From the NCBI RefSeq assembly GCF_003004785.1, contig NZ_PVZS01000016.1, positions 2,731 through 66,730 on the forward strand: a stretch of DNA of 64,000 nt, given 5' to 3'. The notes below the pieces were generated by a model that searched no databases, was not told the origin of the DNA, and saw only the letters and a list, made by a program, of their open reading frames with translations. The position numbers and the translations under genes are program-made. Source of the DNA: Alsobacter soli (GTDB lineage: Bacteria; Pseudomonadota; Alphaproteobacteria; Rhizobiales; Beijerinckiaceae). Shown piece by piece: positions 18,556 through 25,948 of the stretch (within the stretch, counting starts at the first letter, position 1; every line of letters starts with the position of its first letter).

Positions 18556-19578
18556 CTAGCTCCCCTTGCGGTCGCGCAGGGCCGGAATGAACATGTCGGA
18601 CCAGACGTCCGGCTTTTTCTTGATGCTGCCCGCCAGGCTCATGAACTCCGCGAATTGCATGACGCCGTTGGGCGTGGCGGAGAACTGGGTGTCCGGGTCC
18701 TCCAGCATCTCCTGCACCTCGTGGACGTCCACCTTCACCTTCGAGCTGCGGGCGAAGATCTCCGCCGCCTTCTTCTTGTCGGCTGCGATCAGCGCATTGG
18801 CGTCGTCCAGGGCGTCCAGGAAGGCCTGCGTCATCTTGGGGTTGGCGTCGACGAACTTCTTGGGCGCGAAGGTCACGTCCAGGGTGATGCGGCCGAGATA
18901 ATCCACCGAGTTGGCCACCCGGTGGATCTTCGGGTTCTTCAGCTCGAGGTACTGGAACGGCGGCGACGTGAAGTGGCAGGTGATCTCGGTCTTGCCGCCG
19001 GTGAGCGCCACGAGCCCCTCGGGATGCGCCAGGCCAACCGTCATCGGGTCGAGCTTGGCGTAGTTCTCCCGACCGAACTCCTTGGCGACCATCATCTCCA
19101 GCACCACGGCCGCGAGCGAGGTCTTGATGCCCGGGATCGCGATCTTGTCCGCCGCCGTGATGTCCTTCAGCGACTTGATCTCGGGCTTGTTGGTGTTGAG
19201 GTAGAGCGACGTCGCGCTCATGCCCGACACGCCGACCACCTCGGCGCTCGGGATGCCCTTGGCCTTCGACCAGAGCGTGATGAAGCCCGGGGCGCCGATC
19301 CCCGCGAAGTCCAGCGAACCCGTCATCATGGCGTCGTTGATGACGTTGCCGCCGTCGAGGGTCAGCCAGTCGATCTTGACATCCCCCAGCCCGGCCTTCT
19401 GGGCCCGCGCCTCCAGGAGCTTCTGGTCCTGCATCACGATGAGCGGCAGGTAGAGGATGCCGAAGCCCTTCGAGATGCGCACCTGGCTGACCTCGGCCGA
19501 GGCGCCGCCGGCTCCCGCAAAGGTGAGCGCCGCCGCCGATGCCGCCGCCAGTGCGGCGCGTCGGGTCCATGAAAACAT
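18556..19578 (-). CDS. NMT1/SsuA-type ABC substrate-binding protein (first of two)
   Basis: This 340-residue periplasmic binding protein has a signal peptide (residues 1-28, ending near GASAEV) and the nitrate/sulfonate/taurine (NMT1-like) fold. Shared landmarks with the second binding protein of this operon are GILYLPL, IKSLKDI and DKIAIP. It is the last gene of a four-gene minus-strand operon (binding protein 2, ATPase, permease, this protein). The ligand is not predictable; relatives bind sulfonates, pyrimidine precursors or aromatic acids. It starts 36 bases after the permease stop. Confidence 0.88.
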   Translation of the reverse strand: MFSWTRRAALAAASAAALTFAGAGGASAEVSQVRISKGFGILYLPLIVMQDQKLLEARAQKAGLGDVKIDWLTLDGGNVINDAMMTGSLDFAGIGAPGFITLWSKAKGIPSAEVVGVSGMSATSLYLNTNKPEIKSLKDITAADKIAIPGIKTSLAAVVLEMMVAKEFGRENYAKLDPMTVGLAHPEGLVALTGGKTEITCHFTSPPFQYLELKNPKIHRVANSVDYLGRITLDVTFAPKKFVDANPKMTQAFLDALDDANALIAADKKKAAEIFARSSKVKVDVHEVQEMLEDPDTQFSATPNGVMQFAEFMSLAGSIKKKPDVWSDMFIPALRDRKGS

Positions 19579-19613
19579 TGTGTCCTCCCGGGATCTTGGC
19601 TGGTTTTGTTGAT

Positions 19614-20525
19614 TCAGTTCTGCATGCCCCACTTCTGGACCGTGCGGCGTTCCAGCGTGCGGAAGATCAGGTTCTCGACCACGAGGCCGATGACGATCAC
19701 GGTCAGGAGGCCCGCGAACACGGCCGGGATGTCGAGCAGGTTCCGGTTCTCGAAGATGTACCAGCCAAGACCACCCTGCCCGGACGACACGCCGAACACC
19801 AGCTCCGCCGCGATCAGGGTGCGCCAGGCGAAGGCCCAGCCGATCTTCAGGCCCGTCAGGATGGACGGGAACGCCGCCGGGATCAGGATGCGGAACACAT
19901 ACGCGAGGCCCCGCAGCCCGTAGTTCCGCCCCACCATGCGCAGGGTCTGCGACACGGCCCGGAAGCCCGAGTGGGTGTTGAGCGCCACCGCCCACAGCAC
20001 CGAATGGATGAGGATGAACACCAGGCTGCCGTTGCCGAGCCCGAACCAGATCAGCGCCAACGGAAGCAGCGCGATGGCCGGCAGCGGGCTGAACATGGCC
20101 GTCATGGTCTCGAGGAAGTCGGTCCCGAGGCGCGTGTTGATAGCCGCGATGGTGAGCGCGGCGGCGAGAACCACGCCGGCCGCGTAGCCCATGAGCAGCA
20201 CCTTCAGGGACGTCCATGCGCGCAGTGGCAGGACGCCGCTGACGATACCGTCCTTCATGGAGTCGAACGTCTCCGAGAGCGTCGGGAACAGCAGCGGATT
20301 GTTGAGCGAGCGACCATAGATCTCCCAAACGATCCCGAGCAGGATCAGCAGAAGGAGCTTGCGTACGAAGCCGTTGTCCCACAGCATTTCGAGCGTGCTG
20401 AGCTTGCGCTCCACCTCGCCGAGGTGCTCGCCGGCGCCGCCCTGGTCGCGCATGGCGATGCGGGCCTGGCCGATGGTCTCGTCCTTCGTGGTCGACGGGC
20501 GAGCGGGTTGCGTGATCGTGGTCAT
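19614..20525 (-). CDS. SsuC/TauC-type ABC transporter permease
   Basis: This 303-residue inner-membrane permease has about 55 polar residues at the N-terminus and then six hydrophobic segments. The EAA loop is near GRNYGLRGLAYVFRILIPAAFPSI, typical of the nitrate/sulfonate/taurine family (BPD_transp_1). The start ATG (20525) lies five bases beyond the ATPase stop. It would pair with the ATPase encoded upstream and one or both binding proteins. Confidence 0.92.
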   Translation of the reverse strand: MTTITQPARPSTTKDETIGQARIAMRDQGGAGEHLGEVERKLSTLEMLWDNGFVRKLLLLILLGIVWEIYGRSLNNPLLFPTLSETFDSMKDGIVSGVLPLRAWTSLKVLLMGYAAGVVLAAALTIAAINTRLGTDFLETMTAMFSPLPAIALLPLALIWFGLGNGSLVFILIHSVLWAVALNTHSGFRAVSQTLRMVGRNYGLRGLAYVFRILIPAAFPSILTGLKIGWAFAWRTLIAAELVFGVSSGQGGLGWYIFENRNLLDIPAVFAGLLTVIVIGLVVENLIFRTLERRTVQKWGMQN

Positions 20526-20530
20526 GGCGC

Positions 20531-21301
20531 TCACTCCGCGTGGGCCGCTTCGTCGGCGAACAGCAGTTCGTGGATCTTCTTCTCGAGCTGGCCGGCGGTG
20601 CCGTCCGTGGGCGAGACCTTGTCCACGTCGACCACCTCGGCCTTCACCCGCCCGGGATGCGGCGAGAGCAGCAGGATGCGGTTGCCGATCTTGATCGCCT
20701 CCGCGATGGAGTGCGTCACGAACAGCACCGTGAACTTGGTCTCTTCCCAGAGCTGCAGCAGCTCGTCCTGGCAGGTGCGCCGCGTCAGCGCGTCGAGCGC
20801 CGCGAAGGGCTCGTCCATCAGGAGAATGTCGGGCTCCATGGCCATGCCGCGGGCGATCGCCACGCGCTGCTTCATGCCGCCCGACAGCGTGTGCGGGTAG
20901 CTGTTCACCGCCCGGGTGAGCCCGACCTTGTCGATGTAGTGCCGAGCTTTGGTCTCGGCCTCCTTGCGACCCAGGCGGCGCGCCACCTGCAAGGGGAACA
21001 TGACGTTCTCCAGCACCGTGCGCCACGGCAGCAGCTGGTCGAACTCCTGGAACACCATCATGCGGTCCGCGCCCGGCTCGGTCACCTTGCGGCCCTTGAT
21101 GGTGATGGCGCCCTCGCTCGGCGTGAGGTAGCCGCCCACCGCCTTCAGCAGCGTGGACTTGCCGCAGCCGGATGGCCCCAGCAGCACGAAACGATCGGAC
21201 GTGTTGACCTGGAAGCTGACGCGCTCGGTGGCGGTCACGAGCACGCCGGGCGTCTTGTAGCGCAGCGTCACGCCGCTCACGTCGAGAAGGGGCTGGGTCA
21301 T
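20531..21301 (-). CDS. SsuB/TauB-type ABC transporter ATPase
   Basis: This 256-residue ATPase powers the NMT1-type uptake system. Visible motifs are Walker A GPSGCGKST near residue 44, Q-loop VFQEFDQLLPW, signature LSGGMKQRV, Walker B ILLMDEP and H-loop VTHS. The Q-loop sequence QEFDQLLPW is close to the nitrate/sulfonate/taurine ATPase subfamily. The start at 21301 (MTQPLLDV) is set by the family N-terminus; upstream frame is unsupported. Confidence 0.93.
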   Translation of the reverse strand: MTQPLLDVSGVTLRYKTPGVLVTATERVSFQVNTSDRFVLLGPSGCGKSTLLKAVGGYLTPSEGAITIKGRKVTEPGADRMMVFQEFDQLLPWRTVLENVMFPLQVARRLGRKEAETKARHYIDKVGLTRAVNSYPHTLSGGMKQRVAIARGMAMEPDILLMDEPFAALDALTRRTCQDELLQLWEETKFTVLFVTHSIAEAIKIGNRILLLSPHPGRVKAEVVDVDKVSPTDGTAGQLEKKIHELLFADEAAHAE

Positions 21302-21381
21302 CAGGGGAAGAAACCTTTGGGCCGAAGGGGACCGCACGCTGTGGGCGGGCGCGGCGGGGGAAAAGCCGCGCCCGGGGCCGG

Positions 21382-22395
21382 TCAGTTGCCCGGCATGTCG
21401 TAGGCGATCGGGAGGTAGTAGTCCTTCCAGGACGCCGGCATGGCCTTCAGCGACCCGACCTTGTGCAGGTGGGCGGCGAACTTCATCGTGCCCTGCGGAT
21501 ACAGGTTGAACTCCGCCATGCCTGGCTGCTTCATGAGGTCGACCAGCGTCTCGGTGGGCGTCTTGTCGTTGTTGATTTCCTTGTAGGCCTCCACGGAAGC
21601 CTTCATGTCGGCCTCGATCATGGACTTGGCCTCTTCCGCGGCCTTGCGCACGGCTTCGATCCACTTCGGGTTCGCTTCGGCGAACTTGGTGCTCGTGAAG
21701 AACTGCCCCTGCGACAGCGGCCCGCCAATGATCTCGGCGGAGGTCGCCACCGCGTGCGCCCCGGGCACGTCCTTGAGCTCGTAGTAGTCATAGGGCGGCG
21801 CCGCGAAGTGGCTCTTCACCTCGTGCGTGGGGTTCTTCAATGCAACGAAGGCGTCCGGGTGCCCCAGCTGGACCGTGTTGGCGTCGAACTTGGCGTACTG
21901 GTCCGGCCCGAACATCTGCGCAGCCGCCATCTGGAGCAGGATGGCCTGGGTGGACACCTTCACGGTCGGCACCGCAATCTTGTCGCCGGGGCCGATGTCC
22001 TTGAGCGACTTGATCCGCGGGTCGCGGCTCACGAAGGTGAGCGGGCACGCCGAACTCGCCACGATGCCCTTCACGCCGCCACGGGTGCGGTCGTTCAGGA
22101 GCAGCAGCTGCCCGGTCCCGGTGTTGACCAGGTCCACGTTGCCCGAGATGAGCGCGTCCTGCTGGGCTCCGCCGTTGCTGAACGAGATCCACTTCACCGC
22201 GGCGCCAGAGATGCCGAGCGCTTGGGCGTGCTTCTCGATCAGCTTGTGCTTCTCGATCACGTGCAGCGGCATGTACAGGATGCCCGGCTGCCGGCTGATG
22301 GAGATCTCGGTCTTCTGTTGAGCGAAGGCGCGGGTGGCGGCCGAAGCGGCCGCGAGCCCCGCGATGCCGGCCAAGACGTCGCGACGATTGATCAA
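21382..22395 (-). CDS. NMT1/SsuA-type ABC substrate-binding protein (second), TTG start
   Basis: This 337-residue periplasmic protein has a Tat-like signal peptide: Asn-Arg-Arg-Asp-Val-Leu, then a hydrophobic stretch to AFAQ. It is homologous to, but clearly different from, the binding protein that ends the operon; shared motifs are GILYMPL, IKSLKDI and DKIAVP. The start is TTG (complement of 22393-22395), with GGAGG seven bases upstream; no in-frame ATG precedes it. As the first gene of the operon it sits behind a perfect 16-bp palindrome. The substrate is unknown. Confidence 0.87.
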   Translation of the reverse strand: MINRRDVLAGIAGLAAASAATRAFAQQKTEISISRQPGILYMPLHVIEKHKLIEKHAQALGISGAAVKWISFSNGGAQQDALISGNVDLVNTGTGQLLLLNDRTRGGVKGIVASSACPLTFVSRDPRIKSLKDIGPGDKIAVPTVKVSTQAILLQMAAAQMFGPDQYAKFDANTVQLGHPDAFVALKNPTHEVKSHFAAPPYDYYELKDVPGAHAVATSAEIIGGPLSQGQFFTSTKFAEANPKWIEAVRKAAEEAKSMIEADMKASVEAYKEINNDKTPTETLVDLMKQPGMAEFNLYPQGTMKFAAHLHKVGSLKAMPASWKDYYLPIAYDMPGN

Positions 22396-22412
22396 AGCAT
22401 TTCCTCCGGATG

Positions 22413-22427
22413 CGCCCTATCAGGGCG
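22413..22427. promoter_or_regulatory. Short hairpin or operator in 5' leader of the uptake operon
   Basis: CGCCCT-ATC-AGGGCG forms a perfect 6-bp stem with a three-base loop. It lies just upstream of the GGAGG ribosome site of the TTG-started binding-protein gene. It could tune translation or be a small operator half-site pair. The evidence is symmetry and position only. Confidence 0.3.
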
Positions 22428-22443
22428 TCTCATTCGAGTATTG

Positions 22444-22459
22444 CACTAATGCATTAGTG
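22444..22459. promoter_or_regulatory. Perfect 16-bp palindrome, likely operator
   Basis: CACTAATGCATTAGTG is its own reverse complement and AT-rich in a GC-rich background. It lies 49 bases upstream of the TTG start of the two-binding-protein uptake operon and next to a CAATACT element that could be a -10. Palindromes of this size are typical for GntR, TetR or MarR dimers. No such regulator gene is adjacent. Confidence 0.5.
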
Positions 22460-22537
22460 ATGTACCGGATCGACGGACTCGCTGCAAGGCGGTGGGCATT
22501 CACGCCCAAATTCGCCTGTTCGCAACTGGCCCGCGCT

Positions 22538-23836
22538 TTACCCGCGCGCGGCCGCGGACCTCATCTTGGCGACGATCACGCCTGCCAGCTCGTGGTACAC
22601 GCCCCGCCGCGCGATCAGCTTCGAGACACCGTCGGCGATCACGGCCACCAGCATCAGCGGGATGATCAGGGCGTGATTCTGGGTCATCTCGGACACGATC
22701 ACGAATGACGTGATCGGCGCCTGGACCACGCCGGTGAGAAAGGCCGCCATCCCCAGGAGCCCGAACACGCTGGCGTCAGCGCTGGGGAGAAGTCCCGCCA
22801 GGGCGCCCCCCAGGCCCGCGCCGATGGAAAGCGAAGGCGAGAAGATGCCGCCTGGAACGCCGCTCACCGACGACGCCAGCGTGGCGATGAACTTGAGCGG
22901 CGCGAACCACCCAGTGGCCGCACCTTCCCCGTGCAGGATGGCCTTGGCCTGCTCATAGCCGGTGCCGTACGTGGCTCCGCCCGACAACCACCCGCAGGCG
23001 GCCACGATCAGGCCTAACGCCAGCGCCACCGTGAGCCGATGCGCCCGCGGCGAGAGCCGGAACGGGTTGGGCATCCGCTTGGCGCAGGCCTTCGACACGC
23101 GGATGAACACCCCTCCGAAGACGCCTCCAGCGATCCCGCACACGGGGATCGCGAGCCAGGCCGCCCCGAACCCCAGCCCGGCCGACGCGTGGCCGAAATA
23201 GGCGTAGTCCCCCAGCAGGGCGAGCGAAGTCAGGCCGGCGGCGATCACGGTCCCGATCACGAGCCCGCTCGTGCGCACCTCGAAGGAGCGGCTGAGCTCC
23301 TCAATTCCGAACACAATGCCGGCAAGCGGCGTGTTGAACGCCGCAGCGACCCCCGCCGCCGCCCCGGCCAGGACGAAGCCCGGCTGCCGGTGAGGCGCGA
23401 GCCGCCCCGCCGCGAACATGATGGAGGCGCCGATCTGGACGGTCGGCCCTTCGCGGCCGATGGAAGCGCCTGTCGCCAGCCCCCAGGTGAGCAGCAGGAT
23501 CTTGCCGAAGGCGACCTTGAGCGACACGAGGAATGCGCGCGCAGCCTGGTCGTCCGTGGATCGAGCAACCATGACCTGCGGAATTCCGCTTCCGCCCGCG
23601 CCGGGAAAGAAACGGTCCGTCACGTAGACGGAGGCGACGAAGCCGAGCGGCGTCACGATCCAGGGCGCCCAGGGCCAAAGCGTCTCCAAGTGGCGGAACG
23701 ACGCTTGAGCCTCGTCAGCCAGCCACGCCACGGCGACAGCCGCGAGCCCGACCGCAAGCCCTCCGGCCACGAAGATGAGGCTGCGGCGCAACCGGGTCCT
23801 GCCCAGGATGAACCTCGCGCGCCGAACAGCCTTCAT
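22538..23836 (-). CDS. ClC-family chloride/proton antiporter
   Basis: This 432-residue membrane protein has the inverted-repeat ClC fold with many hydrophobic segments. The selectivity and gating motifs are present: GSGIPQ (82-87), GREGP with the gating Glu129, GIFSPSL and a C-terminal Tyr region. The helix with IEE (Glu179-Glu180) keeps the internal proton glutamate of E. coli ClcA, which favours a 2 Cl-/H+ antiporter over a channel. No CBS domains follow. It would help acid tolerance or anion balance. It lies upstream of, and on the same strand as, the NMT1-type operon, but the intervening palindrome implies a separate promoter there. Confidence 0.93.
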   Translation of the reverse strand: MKAVRRARFILGRTRLRRSLIFVAGGLAVGLAAVAVAWLADEAQASFRHLETLWPWAPWIVTPLGFVASVYVTDRFFPGAGGSGIPQVMVARSTDDQAARAFLVSLKVAFGKILLLTWGLATGASIGREGPTVQIGASIMFAAGRLAPHRQPGFVLAGAAAGVAAAFNTPLAGIVFGIEELSRSFEVRTSGLVIGTVIAAGLTSLALLGDYAYFGHASAGLGFGAAWLAIPVCGIAGGVFGGVFIRVSKACAKRMPNPFRLSPRAHRLTVALALGLIVAACGWLSGGATYGTGYEQAKAILHGEGAATGWFAPLKFIATLASSVSGVPGGIFSPSLSIGAGLGGALAGLLPSADASVFGLLGMAAFLTGVVQAPITSFVIVSEMTQNHALIIPLMLVAVIADGVSKLIARRGVYHELAGVIVAKMRSAAARG

Positions 23837-24062
23837 CGATCACCGCCCCTGGGCGTCGTCCGGCCGTGGGCCGTCGCGCGACGCTGCTCAATCCCTGCTG
23901 TCACCTTGCCGCAGTTTAGCGACCCCGGTTGTTGATCACGGTTCCCCGTCCGGCGGAACCGGCCCAAGCGCATTCCTGCCGCCCGCGGACCGGGGCTGCG
24001 GCCGAGCCAGCCTCGTTCGCGAACCTGACCCGCGGAGCACGTTCCCGGAGGAGCCAGGCGGT

Positions 24063-24080
24063 CGAGACTCCCGCGTCTCG
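24063..24080. terminator. Hairpin downstream of dodecin gene (possible terminator)
   Basis: CGAGAC-TCCCGC-GTCTCG gives a perfect 6-bp stem 12 bases after the dodecin stop on the minus strand. There is no following U-run, so intrinsic termination is uncertain. Confidence 0.3.
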
Positions 24081-24091
24081 AACCCTGGATG

Positions 24092-24310
24092 CTACTGGCC
24101 ACCCTCCTCAAGGGTGAACCCGGCCTTCAGCACGACCTGGTAGTGCCGCACTTGGCCGTTCTCCACGTGCCCGCGGGTCTGGATCACCTCGAACCAGCGC
24201 AGGTTGCGGATTGTCTGGTCCGCTCGCTTGATCGCGGTCTGGATCGCGTCCTCGATGCTCTGGGTCGACGATCCCACGAGTTCGACGATCTTGTAGACGT
24301 GGTCGTCCAT
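24092..24310 (-). CDS. Dodecin (flavin-binding)
   Basis: This 72-residue protein matches the dodecin family from the first residues: [13 protein letters not shown], then Trp39 in LRWFEV and the C-terminal [10 protein letters not shown]. In known dodecins twelve subunits form a hollow sphere that binds riboflavin, FMN or lumichrome between paired aromatic residues, probably as a flavin buffer. It is the last of a set of small minus-strand genes (DUF2938, DUF1330, SnoaL-like, dodecin). The start ATG lies 15 bases from the preceding stop. Confidence 0.95.
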   Translation of the reverse strand: MDDHVYKIVELVGSSTQSIEDAIQTAIKRADQTIRNLRWFEVIQTRGHVENGQVRHYQVVLKAGFTLEEGGQ

Positions 24311-24325
24311 GGCGGCCTCCCGGTT

Positions 24326-24784
24326 TCAGGGCTGCTTCTTGGGAAGCACATGGGGCGACGAGTGGTGGTGGGCAATGCGCCACTCGCCATCGCGGCGGGT
24401 CAGCAGCATGGTGAAGCGGGATGGGCCGGGCACGGGCTGTCCCTCGTTCATCCGGGTGAACAGGTAGAAGCCGGTCACCACGACGGCGTTGTCGTCGAGG
24501 ACGATGGTCCGCCGCTCCTGGATGTCGTTCTTGTTGCCGCTGCCTTTCAGGGTCCCGAAATAGGCCCGGATGGCGCCCTCGCCCTCAGACATCACGGGGC
24601 TGACCGTCCCGAGCAGGATGGCGTCCGCCCAGTAGTTCCTGGCCAGCGAGTCGATGTCGTTGCTCGTGTAGGCGGCGGACCAGCGATCGACGGCGGCGTT
24701 GGCGTCCTCCGCGGGACCGGCGAGGACCGGCAGGCATGTCGCGACGAGCAAGGCGCAGGACTGAACGAGCCGGTGAGCAAGCAT
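24326..24784 (-). CDS. SnoaL-like / SgcJ-EcaC family protein with signal peptide
   Basis: This 152-residue protein has an N-terminal signal peptide (about residues 1-22, ending LAGPA) and then a cystatin-like alpha+beta barrel of the NTF2/SnoaL (DUF4440-like) family. Segments such as RNYWADAILLG, YLFTRMNEG and GEWRIAHHHSS are typical. Such proteins bind small hydrophobic ligands or act as isomerases or cyclases; no catalytic assignment is possible here. The export signal suggests a periplasmic role. It lies 15 bases upstream of dodecin. Confidence 0.8.
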   Translation of the reverse strand: MLAHRLVQSCALLVATCLPVLAGPAEDANAAVDRWSAAYTSNDIDSLARNYWADAILLGTVSPVMSEGEGAIRAYFGTLKGSGNKNDIQERRTIVLDDNAVVVTGFYLFTRMNEGQPVPGPSRFTMLLTRRDGEWRIAHHHSSPHVLPKKQP

Positions 24785-24892
24785 GGCGACGTCCTCCCTC
24801 GTTGGTTGGAGTCCTCACGACGAAATACGGATGCGCCCGGCAGCCAGCGAATCGGCGGCCGGGTTCAGGGCTGCGCGCGAGACCGGCGCGCC

Positions 24893-25279
24893 TTAGGGCG
24901 CGAGGCCTTCCACGGCGAAGATGCGCAGCTTTCCATAGCGGTCGCCGAGTTTGCGCGCGTCCACGTAGGCGGGCGAACTGTAGGCCGCCTGGGCCTTCTC
25001 CATGGACTCGAACACGGAGACGACCACGCGCGAGGCTGGCGGGGCGCCCGCCAGCGAAACCGTCCTGCCGCCGGAGGCCAGCCGCTTCTGGCCGCTGTCA
25101 GCCAGCGCCTTGTTCGCCAGGGGCACATACTCCTTGGCGTAGGCGTCAGGGTTGGTCACCTCGATCTCCGAGATGACGTAGGCGGGAGGATGAGACTGCG
25201 CGTGCAGCTTTTGACCGGCGACGCCGCCCAGGGCGAAGCCGATGATCAGCGCCAGCGCCACCATGCGTGGCTTCGCCAT
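24893..25279 (-). CDS. DUF1330-family protein with signal peptide
   Basis: This 128-residue protein has a signal sequence (about residues 1-28) followed by a DUF1330 ferredoxin-like fold. The markers are YVISEIEVTNPDAYAKEY near the start and VVVSVFESMEKAQAAYSSPAY near the middle. The biochemical function of this family is not established. The start ATG (25279) was taken as the first Met of the signal peptide; upstream frame is not conserved. It lies between the DUF2938 and SnoaL-like genes on the same strand. Confidence 0.85.
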   Translation of the reverse strand: MAKPRMVALALIIGFALGGVAGQKLHAQSHPPAYVISEIEVTNPDAYAKEYVPLANKALADSGQKRLASGGRTVSLAGAPPASRVVVSVFESMEKAQAAYSSPAYVDARKLGDRYGKLRIFAVEGLAP

Positions 25280-25376
25280 GGACGTCCTCCATGTCACTGG
25301 ACCGATCCAATGTACCACGTGGCCCCGATGCAGCCGAGACCTTTGCTGTGAGGGTGCGGGTTGGGACCCTCGATCC

Positions 25377-25865
25377 TCAGGCGGCCGCCCGCAAGGCCAG
25401 CGCCGACCCGTACAGCCCGACCGCGAAGACGGTGTGGGCCACAATGTTGAGGATGCGGATCTGGTTGGCGTTGGGGCGGCGCGAGGCGGCCCAGCCCGCG
25501 CCCATGCCAGGCTGGAGCAGGAACCAGCCTGCGCCGACCGTGACCAGCCCGACGATCCACGCGGGCAGGAACGTCGGATGCGCGGCCCAGCCCGGCCCCG
25601 CGACGACCAGGAGCACGGCCGCGTACAGGATCCCGATCGCGTAATGCGCGATCCAGCCCAGCGCCAGCTCGTGCGCGTAGGGCGGCGCGGCCGCGATGTC
25701 GTCGTGGAACACGGCGCCGCGCGGCAGGTGCCAGAACCACCGGCCTACCAGGGCCCAGTTGGGCAGCGCCAGGCCGAAGACGCGGTTGAGCAGGATGGCC
25801 CAGAGGTCCATCAGCGCCGTGGCGCCGGCGCCGATGAGGACGGAGCGAAGGAGGAAGTCGGCCAT
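25377..25865 (-). CDS. DUF2938-family membrane protein
   Basis: This 162-residue protein has about four hydrophobic segments and conserved polar patches RWFWHLPRGAVFHDDI and ELALGWIAHYAIG, which mark the DUF2938 family. The function is unknown. It would be an inner-membrane protein. It sits between the ABC-F gene and the DUF1330 gene on the same strand. Confidence 0.82.
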   Translation of the reverse strand: MADFLLRSVLIGAGATALMDLWAILLNRVFGLALPNWALVGRWFWHLPRGAVFHDDIAAAPPYAHELALGWIAHYAIGILYAAVLLVVAGPGWAAHPTFLPAWIVGLVTVGAGWFLLQPGMGAGWAASRRPNANQIRILNIVAHTVFAVGLYGSALALRAAA

Positions 25866-25948
25866 AGGGGGTCTCGCGGGCGGGGCCCTATTCCAACCCG
25901 CTTTGCGAGTCGGCGCCAGCCCCGCGCCGACCTCCCGTCATCCGGCCG

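Noticed and set aside
22396-22440. A TPP (thiamine) riboswitch before the NMT1-type operon
   Set aside because: The name NMT1/THI5 suggested it, but the leader is short and lacks CTGAGA and the other conserved blocks.
24040-24100. A TTCGA-containing stretch on the minus strand that looked like a tRNA T-loop
   Set aside because: The flanking bases do not pair as a T-stem and no acceptor or anticodon arm can be built.
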